NCBI GenBank assembly: GCA_023381615.1
Contig: JAMCQL010000042.1
Span: 1 to 64,000 of the forward strand
DNA from: Bacteroidota bacterium
GTDB lineage: Bacteria; Bacteroidota; Ignavibacteria; Kryptoniales; JAKASW01
Length of the DNA stretch: 64,000 nt
Direction of reading: 5' to 3'
Shown here: positions 43,747-52,815 of the stretch, piece by piece
Layout: each line of letters opens with the position of its first letter
How positions within the stretch are numbered: position 1 is the first letter of the stretch
Notes under the pieces: model-generated
What the model was told of the DNA's origin: nothing
The model's input: only the letters and a program-made list of their open reading frames with translations
Databases searched by the model: none
Program-made: the position numbers and the translations under genes

Positions 43747-45231
43747 ATGACGCAACCCCTCAACGTTTTATTCCTATCCTCAGAAGTGTTTCCTTTTGCA
43801 AAAACCGGCGGTCTTGCCGATGTTGCCAGCGCGCTGCCGCAAGCGTTAAAGGAAATCGGAAACGATGTCAGGCTTGCAATTCCTCGTTACGGTTTCGTGA
43901 GCGAACGAAAGTTCCGCATCCACGAAATCATTAGGCTGAAAGACATCGATATCCCAATTGGCAAGAAGGTGGCGAAGCTTAACGTGAAATCGTCGTTCCT
44001 GATCGGTGAGCGTACGAAAGTTCAGGTATATTTCATCGACAGCTCTGAGTTTTTCGGAAGGCCGGGAATCTATCAGGATCCAAAATCAAAGAAGGATTAC
44101 GCCGACAACGACGAGCGATTTATTTTTTACTCGCGCGGTATTCTTGAAATATTGAAACTGCTTGGATGGGCGCCGCACATAATTCATTGCAACGATTGGC
44201 AGACCGGGCTTGTGCCGGTTTATCTGAAAAAGATTTACAGCCGCGATCCGTTTTTTAAAAACATAAAGACTGTTTTCACGATTCACAATATTGCTTATCA
44301 AGGCAACTTTCCGAAAGAGACTTTCCAGAAAACCGGATTACCGGCGGATGTCTTCACACCGGAAGGCGCAGAGTTTTACGGCAAGTTCAGTTTCATAAAA
44401 GCCGGTATCGTTTACTCGGATTACGTGACCGCCGTCAGCAATACTTACGCTAAAGAAATTTCAGAAAGCGAAGAGTACGGCTTTGGTATGGAAGGTGTCC
44501 TGAAAAAGAGAAAGAAAAAATTTACGGGGATTGTGAATGGAATAGATTACTCGATTTGGAATCCGGATACCGACCAATACATTCCTTTCAAGTACAGCGT
44601 AAAGACGCTCGACGCGAAAGTCGAGAACAAGAAATATTTGTTGAAGAGATTCAACATGAAGTTCGATCCGTCGGCTCCGTTGATCGGAATGGTGACGCGC
44701 CTCGTAGAGCAAAAGGGAGTTGATCTGGTTATCGATGCGTTTCCTGAGATCATGAAAATGAATGTGCAGCTGATTATTCTCGGTACAGGCGAGAAACAGT
44801 ACCACGCAAAGCTCGAAGCACTTGCAAAAAAGTATCCTGAGAAGTTTGCCTTGCAGTTGGGTTACGACGATGAGCTTTCACATCTCATAGAAGGAGCATC
44901 CGATATTTTCTTGATGCCGAGCAAATTCGAACCTTGCGGACTGAACCAGCTTTATAGTTTAAAATACGGAACTGTGCCGGTTGTCAGAAAAACAGGCGGC
45001 TTGGCAGATACTGTAAAAGAGGTTAACGCGCAAAAGGGAACCGGTACCGGCTTCCTTTTCGAGACATATAAACCGGGCGAGATGGTAAAGGCGCTCGCGC
45101 GCGCGGTCAGTCTTTTTGGCGATCAGAAGAACTGGCAGAAGGTAATGCGCAACGGGATGCTTGAAGATTTTTCCTGGACTTATTCCGCCAGAGAATACGC
45201 AGAGCTTTATACCAAGATTCTCGAGAAGTGA
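43747..45231 (+). CDS. glgA: Glycogen synthase (ADP/UDP-glucose type)
   Basis: A 494-aa GT5 enzyme extending alpha-1,4-glucan chains. The ADP-glucose binding KTGGLADV motif (about 18-25), HNIAYQGNF, GIVNGIDYSIWNP, and MPSKFEPCGLNQLYSLKYGTVPVVRKTGGL with its C-terminal nucleotide-binding residues are all present. ATG 43747 (MTQPLNVLFLSSEVFPF) is the normal family start, preferred over upstream 43714. It heads the nine-gene plus-strand operon; the next gene overlaps by four bases. Confidence 0.95.
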   Translation: MTQPLNVLFLSSEVFPFAKTGGLADVASALPQALKEIGNDVRLAIPRYGFVSERKFRIHEIIRLKDIDIPIGKKVAKLNVKSSFLIGERTKVQVYFIDSSEFFGRPGIYQDPKSKKDYADNDERFIFYSRGILEILKLLGWAPHIIHCNDWQTGLVPVYLKKIYSRDPFFKNIKTVFTIHNIAYQGNFPKETFQKTGLPADVFTPEGAEFYGKFSFIKAGIVYSDYVTAVSNTYAKEISESEEYGFGMEGVLKKRKKKFTGIVNGIDYSIWNPDTDQYIPFKYSVKTLDAKVENKKYLLKRFNMKFDPSAPLIGMVTRLVEQKGVDLVIDAFPEIMKMNVQLIILGTGEKQYHAKLEALAKKYPEKFALQLGYDDELSHLIEGASDIFLMPSKFEPCGLNQLYSLKYGTVPVVRKTGGLADTVKEVNAQKGTGTGFLFETYKPGEMVKALARAVSLFGDQKNWQKVMRNGMLEDFSWTYSAREYAELYTKILEK

Positions 45232-45800
45232 CGCGGGCAATTTTTATCGATCGTGATGGGACGATCAACGTCGACAAAGATTATCTCACGGATCCAGATC
45301 AGCTTGAATTTATAGACGGTTCGCCGGAAGCTGTTGCTCTGGCAAATCGGCTTGGGCTTAAGGTTGTTGTAATATCAAACCAATCGGGAGTTTCGAGAGG
45401 CATCGTGACGGCAGATCAAGTGGATGCGGTCAACGCGCGTCTGATTGAAATGCTGGAGGAGAAAGGCGCCCGTGTCGATGCGATTTATTATTGTCCGCAT
45501 CATCCTAAGTATGGAGACGCCGTCCAATGTACTTGCAGGAAGCCTGATATTGGAATGCTTCTTCGCGCAAAAGCGGAATTCGACATTGACCTTAATGCCT
45601 CGTTCGTTGTCGGGGATAAATGGAGCGACGTCAAATGCGGCGAAAACGCCGGTGCGTTCACTTCGCTCGTTCTCACCGGCTACGGCGAATCCGATTATCA
45701 GCGGTGCATTGACGGCGGAATTAAAATAGATTATCTTGCAAAGAACCTTTACGATTCTGTTACAAACTTTGTCAGAAAGAAAATTGAAAACAATAATTAG
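45228..45800 (+). CDS. gmhB: D-glycero-D-manno-heptose-1,7-bisphosphate 7-phosphatase
   Basis: A 190-aa HAD-superfamily phosphatase of the GmhB/HisB-N type: nucleophile motif FIDRDGTI (Asp8, Asp10), VISNQSGVSRG, the zinc-binding CPHHP...CTCRKP loop and GDKWSDVKCG. It makes heptose 1-phosphate for LPS core. GTG 45228 overlaps the glgA stop (GTGA). Together with lpxB and lpxK it shows an LPS-bearing outer membrane. Confidence 0.9.
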   Translation: MTRAIFIDRDGTINVDKDYLTDPDQLEFIDGSPEAVALANRLGLKVVVISNQSGVSRGIVTADQVDAVNARLIEMLEEKGARVDAIYYCPHHPKYGDAVQCTCRKPDIGMLLRAKAEFDIDLNASFVVGDKWSDVKCGENAGAFTSLVLTGYGESDYQRCIDGGIKIDYLAKNLYDSVTNFVRKKIENNN

Positions 45801-46950
45801 AAGACTCCTCATAGTTGTCGTCGGATCGCTCGCGATGATCGGATGCACGAATAAGATCAATCAAACCGGTTCATGGCTCATCGCTTCAGACAGCTCGATG
45901 GTCCCCAGAACTATTGATTCGGTGACAGATTCACTTAAGATAACTTCCTCACAGGTCAATCTTGGCATCGCAACCGGTTCAAGCACCTCACTTTCACTCG
46001 GCAGCGTACCATGGACTGAGGCAGATTTGCTGCTAAGATTTTACAATGTCGATTCAGTTTACAATGCCCAGTCGATACTCTCCGCGAAAGTCGTTCTGAC
46101 TCGAACTTCTTACGTTTTACAGCCTGCCGGCTACGATGTTCATAACCTGCAGTTTGTTGGTTACGCAATGGATACAGTGTGGAGTCCGATTACTTTCACG
46201 TGGGATAGTGTCAACACAATTGGCCATGGCACACAGAACGTGGTTTTGTCGCAGATGATCACCGACACTACGGTTGTGATTCAAGTTGACACGGGTTTTG
46301 TCCGGAAATGGGCGCTTGCGGCTGTAGATTCTACAGTAAAGAATAACGGTTTCATAGTGAAGCCGCTAAACTTGAGTGGTATACTTTCTGTTTATTCTAC
46401 AGTTTCAACGATTTCCCGCCCAACTTGTACAATTGTGTATGTGAAAAACGGACAGACTGATACTTTGACCACATCGAGCAGCTATTCTACATCCGTTGCC
46501 CAGACAACCATTCCAAATGTTGCCCCGCCGGGAGCTTACAGGTTTGTGCAAAGCGGAACCGGGCTAAGGGAAAGCCTCAAGTTCGATTTGAGCCGAATTC
46601 CGAATTACTCGATTGTCAATTTCGCACAGCTTACCGTTTATGCCGATACCGTGGACACTTTGTACTCCGGCAACTCAGCGGATTCCTTGGCAGCATACTA
46701 CGTCATCGATCCTTCTACTTACCAGATAAATTTGAATAATCCATTCGTCTCAACTCAGGTGGGGAACAAGTATACTTTCAACGTGTCCGTTCCGGTTCAA
46801 CAAATGTTGAACAAAGGAAACTATGGATTTTTAATCACCCGCTTCAGCGAACTGAACAATGTCGATACTCGCTTCATTTATGACGAGAGCGCTCCGGATT
46901 CTCTGAAGCCTAAACTTACGATCACTTATACGCCGGCGGTGAAAAGATGA
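45784..46950 (+). CDS. Predicted lipoprotein with repeated beta domains
   Basis: A lipoprotein of 388 residues with signal TIIRRLLIVVVGSLAMIGC, lipobox SLAMIGC. TTG 45784 is preferred over the earlier TTG 45736 because it leaves a normal-length signal peptide; it overlaps the gmhB 3' end. The mature part has two similar DNRLREK-type beta sandwiches (YNVDSVYNAQSILSAKVVLT; YSIVNFAQLTVYADTV). Function unknown. The next gene overlaps by four bases and encodes an outer-membrane protein, so the pair may work together. Confidence 0.65.
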   Translation: MKTIIRRLLIVVVGSLAMIGCTNKINQTGSWLIASDSSMVPRTIDSVTDSLKITSSQVNLGIATGSSTSLSLGSVPWTEADLLLRFYNVDSVYNAQSILSAKVVLTRTSYVLQPAGYDVHNLQFVGYAMDTVWSPITFTWDSVNTIGHGTQNVVLSQMITDTTVVIQVDTGFVRKWALAAVDSTVKNNGFIVKPLNLSGILSVYSTVSTISRPTCTIVYVKNGQTDTLTTSSSYSTSVAQTTIPNVAPPGAYRFVQSGTGLRESLKFDLSRIPNYSIVNFAQLTVYADTVDTLYSGNSADSLAAYYVIDPSTYQINLNNPFVSTQVGNKYTFNVSVPVQQMLNKGNYGFLITRFSELNNVDTRFIYDESAPDSLKPKLTITYTPAVKR

Positions 46951-48212
46951 AAAGAGTTGCCTTGTTGGTTTGCGTCTCGCTATCCTTTGCAGGCGTTGTT
47001 CTCGCCGGTGATGGTTCTGTGCTATCCGCAAAAGGAGCCGGCGCCTTCACAAGTTTTGCAAGCGACAGGTCTGCCGGAATGGGAAATTCAGGCCTGGCGC
47101 TTCTTGGAAATGGTTACCTCAGCAGGTTGAATCCTGCCACGTGGTCAGCGCTGAGCAACGTCCAGTTTACAGCAACGTACGCCTTTTCAGGTGTCAGTTC
47201 ACAAGACAAGATCGGCGGAATGTCTTCATATGATGCCAACGGGAATTTTGGCGGCGGAATTTTTGCGATGCCTTTGGACAGAAGTTTGGGCTTCACTTTG
47301 GCCGCCGGATTTGCTCCGCTCACTTCCCACGTTTACAAGATCAGTTCTTCGCAGCCCGCGACCTCATCAATTCCTGCAAGTTCATTTGAAAGAAATGGTG
47401 ACGGCGGACTCGGCGAAGGTTTCGTCGGAGCCAGTATAGCGCCCGCAAGATGGCTGAGTGTCGGTGCGATGTTCAATTATGCGTTCGGGAGGACCGAATC
47501 AACCGATATAGTGAGTTTTCAAGATGCGAATTACTTCAGTTCGTATTCCGACAACAGCGTTTATCTTCGGGGGCCGGGCGGCTCAGTCGGGATAGTCCTG
47601 AGCGATTTAAATGAGTTGACAAAATTAGATTTCCTGAGCGGTTTGAGCGTCGCTGGATATTTCAAGACGTCTTACAACTTGAATGGAAATTACGAATTGC
47701 GAAACTTTTATGTGGACGGACTTGATACCACATTTTCACAATCCGCGACAGGCTACATTCCGCCGGAATATGGCTTCGGAATCGCCAAGAAATTTAACGA
47801 TCGTCTAACGGCTGTCCTCGATGTCAGGACGCAGGCTCTATCTAAATATCAAGACACTTTTACCCCTGCCGGCTCCTTGAAGGATGCTCTTTTCCTTGGC
47901 GGAGGAATAGAATATTTCCAAGGAAGGGAAATCGGTTCTCTGTATCAAAAGAGGATTTTGAGAGCGGGTTTCTATTACCAAAGAACACAATTTGTGCTTC
48001 CAACAAAATCCGGACAAGACAAACAAGTCGACGAACTTTTTGTAACAGCGGGCGTTGAATTCCCATTGAGCTTCTCTTCAACAGTCGACGTCTCGGCGCA
48101 GTACGGATTTCGCGGACTGTCGAGCGATTTTCTTCTTCAGGAGAAAATCTTCAGGTTGTATGTGTCCGTCACGATGGGTGAAGCGTGGTTTGTGCGCCCG
48201 GAAGGAGGATGA
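46947..48212 (+). CDS. PorV/FadL-like outer-membrane protein
   Basis: A 421-aa protein with signal peptide MKRVALLVCVSLSFAGVVLA, followed by GAGAFTSFASDRSAGMGNSGLALLGNGYLSRLNPATWSAL, a pattern typical of PorV/FadL-family barrels of Bacteroidota (the GxGN..NPA segment). The rest is beta-strand rich. It may transport hydrophobic compounds or assist type IX secretion; the sequence does not decide. Overlaps lipoprotein gene by four bases (ATGA). Confidence 0.65.
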   Translation: MKRVALLVCVSLSFAGVVLAGDGSVLSAKGAGAFTSFASDRSAGMGNSGLALLGNGYLSRLNPATWSALSNVQFTATYAFSGVSSQDKIGGMSSYDANGNFGGGIFAMPLDRSLGFTLAAGFAPLTSHVYKISSSQPATSSIPASSFERNGDGGLGEGFVGASIAPARWLSVGAMFNYAFGRTESTDIVSFQDANYFSSYSDNSVYLRGPGGSVGIVLSDLNELTKLDFLSGLSVAGYFKTSYNLNGNYELRNFYVDGLDTTFSQSATGYIPPEYGFGIAKKFNDRLTAVLDVRTQALSKYQDTFTPAGSLKDALFLGGGIEYFQGREIGSLYQKRILRAGFYYQRTQFVLPTKSGQDKQVDELFVTAGVEFPLSFSSTVDVSAQYGFRGLSSDFLLQEKIFRLYVSVTMGEAWFVRPEGG

Positions 48213-48214
48213 AA

Positions 48215-48652
48215 ATGATCGCTCTTGCCTCCGACCATGCCGGATTTGCTTACAAAGAGAAAATCAAAAAATTGTTAGACGAACTGAGACTTGAGTACAA
48301 AGACTTTGGCGCTTACAATGACGAGCCGAGTGATTACCCGGATTTCGCTTACGCCGCTGCCAAGTCAGTTAGTACAGGTGAGTGCCAGAGGGGAATTGTC
48401 GTTTGTGGAAGTGGAATAGGAGTGGACATTGTCGCAAACAAAGTCAATGGTGTTCGTTCAGCGCTTTGCATGACAGTTGAGATGGCGGAGCTTTCACGCA
48501 GGCACAATGACGCAAACGTGCTGAGCATAGGGGAGCGTTTGACAGACTGGAATACTGCCGACAAGATGGTACGAATCTGGCTTTCGACTCCGTTCGAAGG
48601 GGGCAGGCACAAGCGGCGTGTTGACAAGATACACAGTCTCAGCGGCTGTTAG
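48215..48652 (+). CDS. rpiB: Ribose-5-phosphate isomerase B
   Basis: A 145-aa enzyme interconverting ribose 5-phosphate and ribulose 5-phosphate. MIALASDHAGFAYKEKI is the family N-terminus, Cys in VVCGSGIGVDI the active-site base and GERL..HKRRVDKI the phosphate-binding end. ATG 48215 has GGAGG six bases upstream; the ATG at 48209 overlaps the preceding stop and is too close to the ribosome site. Confidence 0.93.
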   Translation: MIALASDHAGFAYKEKIKKLLDELRLEYKDFGAYNDEPSDYPDFAYAAAKSVSTGECQRGIVVCGSGIGVDIVANKVNGVRSALCMTVEMAELSRRHNDANVLSIGERLTDWNTADKMVRIWLSTPFEGGRHKRRVDKIHSLSGC

Positions 48653-48680
48653 TTAACTTTCAATGTGAGAGGCAAACATC

Positions 48681-50003
48681 ATGGATTTCTTAGAGATTCT
48701 CAAGAAGTCTGACGACGAGGTTTTCCGAGCTGTAACAAAAGAAATTGGGCGTCAAAACACAACGATCGAGTTGATCGCTTCGGAGAATTTTGTAAGTAAA
48801 GCGGTCTTGTCGGCGCTCGGCTCCGTCCTGACGAATAAATATGCTGAGGGATATCCCGGCAAGCGTTATTATGGCGGATGTGAATTCGTCGATGTAGCTG
48901 AGAACATTGCGCGCGACAGAGTGAAAAAACTTTTCGGAGCAGAATACGCGAACGTCCAGCCTCATGCGGGAAGCCAAGCGAACATGGCGGCTTATTTTTC
49001 GTTCATAAAGCCGGGAGACACGATTCTTGGAATGAACCTTTCTCACGGCGGCCATTTGACGCATGGCTCACCGGTCAACTTCAGCGGCAAACTTTTTAAA
49101 GTTGTTCCATATGGAGTCGATAGAAATACCGGCAGGATCGATATGTCGGAAGTAGAGCGGCTTGCGATTGAACACAAACCTAAAATGATTGTGGTTGGCG
49201 CGAGCGCATATCCGCGTGATACAAATTTCAGGGCGTTCCGCGAAATTGCAGATCGAGTTGGCGCGTTTCTTATGGCAGACATAGCGCATCCGGCTGGCCT
49301 GATCGCGACGAAACTTCTAAACGATCCGCTGCCATACTGTCATATTGTAACTTCAACAACCCACAAAACACTTCGCGGACCGCGAGGCGGTTTGATTTTG
49401 ATAGGCAAAGACTACGAGAACCCATTTGGCCAAACTGCGCCAAAGTCCGGCAGGTTGAAAATGATGTCGGAGATCGTGGACTCGAACGTGATGCCGGGCA
49501 TTCAGGGCGGTCCTTTGATGCACGTGATTGCCGCGAAAGCCGTCGGTTTCGGTGAAGCCCTGAACGACTCCTTCAAGATTTATACGCGGCAGATCGTTGC
49601 AAACGCGAAAAAGCTTGCGGAAGAATTGACGAAGAAAGGTTACCAGCTTGTCTCCGGCGGAACCGACAATCATTTAATGCTTGTTGATTTGAGAAATAAG
49701 AACGTAGCGGGAAAAGATGCAGAGAAAGCGCTTGAAGAAAGTGGAATCACAGTGAACAAGAACATGGTGCCTTTTGATGATAAGTCGCCTTTCGTTACAA
49801 GTGGAATAAGAATTGGAACTCCGGCGGTTACGACGCGCGGCTTTAAAGAGAGCGAGATGGCTGTCGTGGCAGACTTCATTGACCGCGTGGTTACCAATGT
49901 CGGAAACGAAAAAGTGTATCGGGAAGTCAGAGAAGATGTGAAGACGTTATGCGGAAGATTTCCGTTGTACGATTTTGCAAAGGAAATTTCGGCAATTAAC
50001 TGA
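48681..50003 (+). CDS. glyA: Serine hydroxymethyltransferase
   Basis: A 440-aa PLP enzyme converting serine and tetrahydrofolate to glycine and methylene-THF. Visible: [36 protein letters not shown] and the PLP lysine in [14 protein letters not shown]. Full length. GAGAGGCAA precedes the ATG; tatC starts within its stop. Confidence 0.97.
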   Translation: MDFLEILKKSDDEVFRAVTKEIGRQNTTIELIASENFVSKAVLSALGSVLTNKYAEGYPGKRYYGGCEFVDVAENIARDRVKKLFGAEYANVQPHAGSQANMAAYFSFIKPGDTILGMNLSHGGHLTHGSPVNFSGKLFKVVPYGVDRNTGRIDMSEVERLAIEHKPKMIVVGASAYPRDTNFRAFREIADRVGAFLMADIAHPAGLIATKLLNDPLPYCHIVTSTTHKTLRGPRGGLILIGKDYENPFGQTAPKSGRLKMMSEIVDSNVMPGIQGGPLMHVIAAKAVGFGEALNDSFKIYTRQIVANAKKLAEELTKKGYQLVSGGTDNHLMLVDLRNKNVAGKDAEKALEESGITVNKNMVPFDDKSPFVTSGIRIGTPAVTTRGFKESEMAVVADFIDRVVTNVGNEKVYREVREDVKTLCGRFPLYDFAKEISAIN

Positions 50004-50785
50004 TGAGCGAACACGTTCAGGATATCGACGTTCCGGCGACAGCCCAAAGAGAGATGTCGTTCTGGGATCATCTGGAGGAGCTTCGCAAGCGCCTTATTTG
50101 GTCACTCATAGGTGTGGCAATAGCGACTATAATATGCGCAGTGTTTGCAGATGCGATTGTGAACAAGTTCCTTCTGGCTCCGGCAATTCACAGCAACCCG
50201 CCTTTGAAAATTCAAAATCTAAAACCGTACGGCCAGCTGATGCTTTATATGGAAATCGTTTTCATTGCCGGCTTGATTCTCAGCATGCCGAACACACTTT
50301 ACCAATTTTGGAAGTTTGTCCAGCCGGCTTTGTACCCAAATGAACGCAAGTATATCACTTCGATTGTTTTCTTCTCGACTTTATTCTTCTTTCTTGGCGG
50401 AGCATTCGGTTATTTCATCCTTATACCGAGAGCGCTCGGTTTCTTCGCCGCTTTTGGTTCGCCTTCTATTGAGAACATCATAGACGTCCAGGCTTACTTC
50501 AGCTTTGTAACAGGCATGGTGCTTGCTTGCGGTGTTGTTTTCGAACTTCCGATGCTGTCGTTTTTCCTGGCGAAGCTTGGAATATTGAGTCCGCAATTTC
50601 TGCGAAAATACAGACGCCATGCGGTGATAGTTATATTATTGGTTGCCGCTGCCATCACTCCAGGACCGGACATTGCAAGCCAAATCCTGGTGTCAATTCC
50701 TCTTTATCTTCTGTATGAGGTTTCGATTTTCGTTGTTCAATTTGCTCGATCCAACAAACGCAAAAAGGAAGAAGCCGCTGCGTAA
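50003..50785 (+). CDS. tatC: Twin-arginine translocase subunit TatC
   Basis: A 260-aa six-helix membrane protein with the N-terminal FWDHLEELRKRLIWSL motif that recognises twin-arginine signals and PNTLYQFWKFVQPALYPNE in the first periplasmic loop region. It overlaps glyA (TGATG). tatA is not in the window. Ends in a Lys-rich tail. Confidence 0.95.
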   Translation: MSEHVQDIDVPATAQREMSFWDHLEELRKRLIWSLIGVAIATIICAVFADAIVNKFLLAPAIHSNPPLKIQNLKPYGQLMLYMEIVFIAGLILSMPNTLYQFWKFVQPALYPNERKYITSIVFFSTLFFFLGGAFGYFILIPRALGFFAAFGSPSIENIIDVQAYFSFVTGMVLACGVVFELPMLSFFLAKLGILSPQFLRKYRRHAVIVILLVAAAITPGPDIASQILVSIPLYLLYEVSIFVVQFARSNKRKKEEAAA

Positions 50786-50802
50786 GTCTTTACAGGTGAG
50801 TT

Positions 50803-51774
50803 TTGGATTTAAATGAAATAATTCTGCCGATAAAGGAGCAGATCAAGCTTTTCGATGCTGAATTCAAATCAGCTATTCGTTCGAACATCGGACTTGTAGA
50901 TATAATAGCGCGTTATATCCTTCGACAAAAAGGAAAAAAAATCCGCCCAATCCTTGTTTTGCTTTCGGCGAAAGCAAGCGGCGGAATTAATAAGAGCACT
51001 TATCGCGCGGCTGCACTTGTCGAGCTGCTGCACACGGCGACTTTGATCCACGATGATGTGGTCGATAACGCGGACACTCGACGTGGATTAGCCTCGATCA
51101 ACGCGGCATGGAAAAACAAGATTGCCGTTCTGATGGGAGATTATCTCCTCTCGCGCGGACTTCTGCTTTCGCTGCTTAATGGTGAATTCGAATTTTTGAA
51201 GGTGAGTTCGGTTGCCGTGAAACGAATGAGCGAGGGCGAGCTTTTGCAAATTCAGAAATCACGACAACTTGATATGGACGAAGAAACCTACTTCAAAATA
51301 ATTTCCGATAAGACCGCGTCTCTTATTTCAACATGCTGCGAACTCGGCGCGGTAAGCGCCACGAAGGACGAAGGAATTGTGGCTCATCTCAGAAATTTCG
51401 GAGAATACCTCGGAATGGCTTTCCAGATTCGCGATGATGTCCTTGATTACGAAGGCAAGAAAGCCACTTTGGGGAAGCCGATTGGGGGCGACATACGCGA
51501 GAGAAAAGTTACTCTTCCGTTGATTTATGCATTTGAAAACGCACCCAAGCAAACAGGGAAATCTGTGCTCAGACTCTTGAAGAACGGCAAACGCGGTTCG
51601 AGAATAGATGAGGTTATTAAGTTTGCAGAAACGTATGGCGGCATAGGAAAAGCTCACGAGAAAGCCGAAGATTTTATTTTGCGAGCGAGGGATGAACTCA
51701 ACGACATCGAAAACTCTGATGCGAAAGAATCGCTCCTCAAGCTCACCGAATTTGTCGTGGATCGGGTAAACTGA
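50803..51774 (+). CDS. Polyprenyl diphosphate synthase
   Basis: A 323-aa trans-prenyltransferase with both aspartate motifs intact: LIHDDVVDNADTRRG (about 83-97) and FQIRDDVLDYEGKKATLGK (about 208-226). It extends isopentenyl units for quinone side chains; bulky residues before the first motif suggest a long-chain product. TTG 50803 is the start. It is the orthodox counterpart against which the altered DQVID motif of the island fusion enzyme (32068) stands out. Confidence 0.9.
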   Translation: MDLNEIILPIKEQIKLFDAEFKSAIRSNIGLVDIIARYILRQKGKKIRPILVLLSAKASGGINKSTYRAAALVELLHTATLIHDDVVDNADTRRGLASINAAWKNKIAVLMGDYLLSRGLLLSLLNGEFEFLKVSSVAVKRMSEGELLQIQKSRQLDMDEETYFKIISDKTASLISTCCELGAVSATKDEGIVAHLRNFGEYLGMAFQIRDDVLDYEGKKATLGKPIGGDIRERKVTLPLIYAFENAPKQTGKSVLRLLKNGKRGSRIDEVIKFAETYGGIGKAHEKAEDFILRARDELNDIENSDAKESLLKLTEFVVDRVN

Positions 51775-51852
51775 ACTACAGAGCCAACAGAAGCAGGGAC
51801 AACGAAATCAAGACACTGATGAAAAAGTTTTATGGCTTTCAGGGAAAGTTGA

Positions 51853-52734
51853 ATGGTCACATTTAGTAAGAAAGGCTCTGAATATATCCTTGCGCTCGGC
51901 GGAGGTGGTGCCCGCGGGTTGGCTCATATCGGCGTTTTGAAAGTCCTGCAAAAAGAAGGCATTAAGATAAGGGCGATCGTTGGCACGAGCATGGGTTCGG
52001 TCATCGGCGGAATGTATGCTTATTATGGTGACGCCATAGAGGTAGAGGAAGTTTTTAGGAAATTCTTTTCGAGCAATTTTCACGAAAAAATTGGAAGAAC
52101 TTTTTTCCTTCTTTCCGAAGACCCGAATGCTTTGCATGAACCCGGTAACGTCGTAAAAAAATTTGGACGCAGTGTTATTTATCTCAAAGCCGCTTCTTCC
52201 GGCTCAGTTCTCTCGCGCAGTATACTTGAAGAGACTATCGGATTTCTGTTGCCGGATATTCGTTTCAAAGATTTGCAGATTCCTTTCGCGTGTGTCGCTG
52301 CCGATCTCGTGACCGGCAAAGAAGTTGTCTTGAATGAAGGTCGGATTCTTCCAGCTGTTGTCGCGAGTTCCTCAATTCCGGGGATAGTTGAACCATTAAG
52401 AATGGGTAACGCGCTTTTGGTTGATGGAAGTGCAACAGGCACTGTTCCGGTACTTGCCGCTCGAAAAACTTTTTCAGGGAAGGTCGTCGCGGTTGATGTT
52501 GCGATGGACTTGAAGCGTGATCAAGAACTTGGTACTGCCTTCGAAGTTGCGTTGAGAGCGGACGAAATAACCAATTATTATCTCAGCCGAGTATGGCTCT
52601 CGGAGGCTGACGTTGTGATACACCCGAAAGTTGGAAGAACAAATTGGGCCAATTTCAATAAATTGGACGAGATGGTCCGGGCCGGGGAGACTGCCGCCAA
52701 GAAAGTATTAACTCAGCTAAATAAACGAAATTAG
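51853..52734 (+). CDS. Patatin-like phospholipase
   Basis: A 293-aa protein of the RssA/YlbK type. Oxyanion loop GGGGARGLAHIGVL (about 15-28), nucleophile in GTSMGSVIGG (about 43-52) and catalytic Asp in VDGSATGTVP (about 194). It hydrolyses acyl esters of lipids. Last gene of the glgA-headed operon; the next gene begins 82 bp later. Confidence 0.88.
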   Translation: MVTFSKKGSEYILALGGGGARGLAHIGVLKVLQKEGIKIRAIVGTSMGSVIGGMYAYYGDAIEVEEVFRKFFSSNFHEKIGRTFFLLSEDPNALHEPGNVVKKFGRSVIYLKAASSGSVLSRSILEETIGFLLPDIRFKDLQIPFACVAADLVTGKEVVLNEGRILPAVVASSSIPGIVEPLRMGNALLVDGSATGTVPVLAARKTFSGKVVAVDVAMDLKRDQELGTAFEVALRADEITNYYLSRVWLSEADVVIHPKVGRTNWANFNKLDEMVRAGETAAKKVLTQLNKRN

Positions 52735-52815
52735 CCGGAAAATCTAGTCTTCTTCAATTGCATTCCCCTCTTAATTTAGTTAAATTCAATAACAATGGGA
52801 GTTAAACCGCAATAA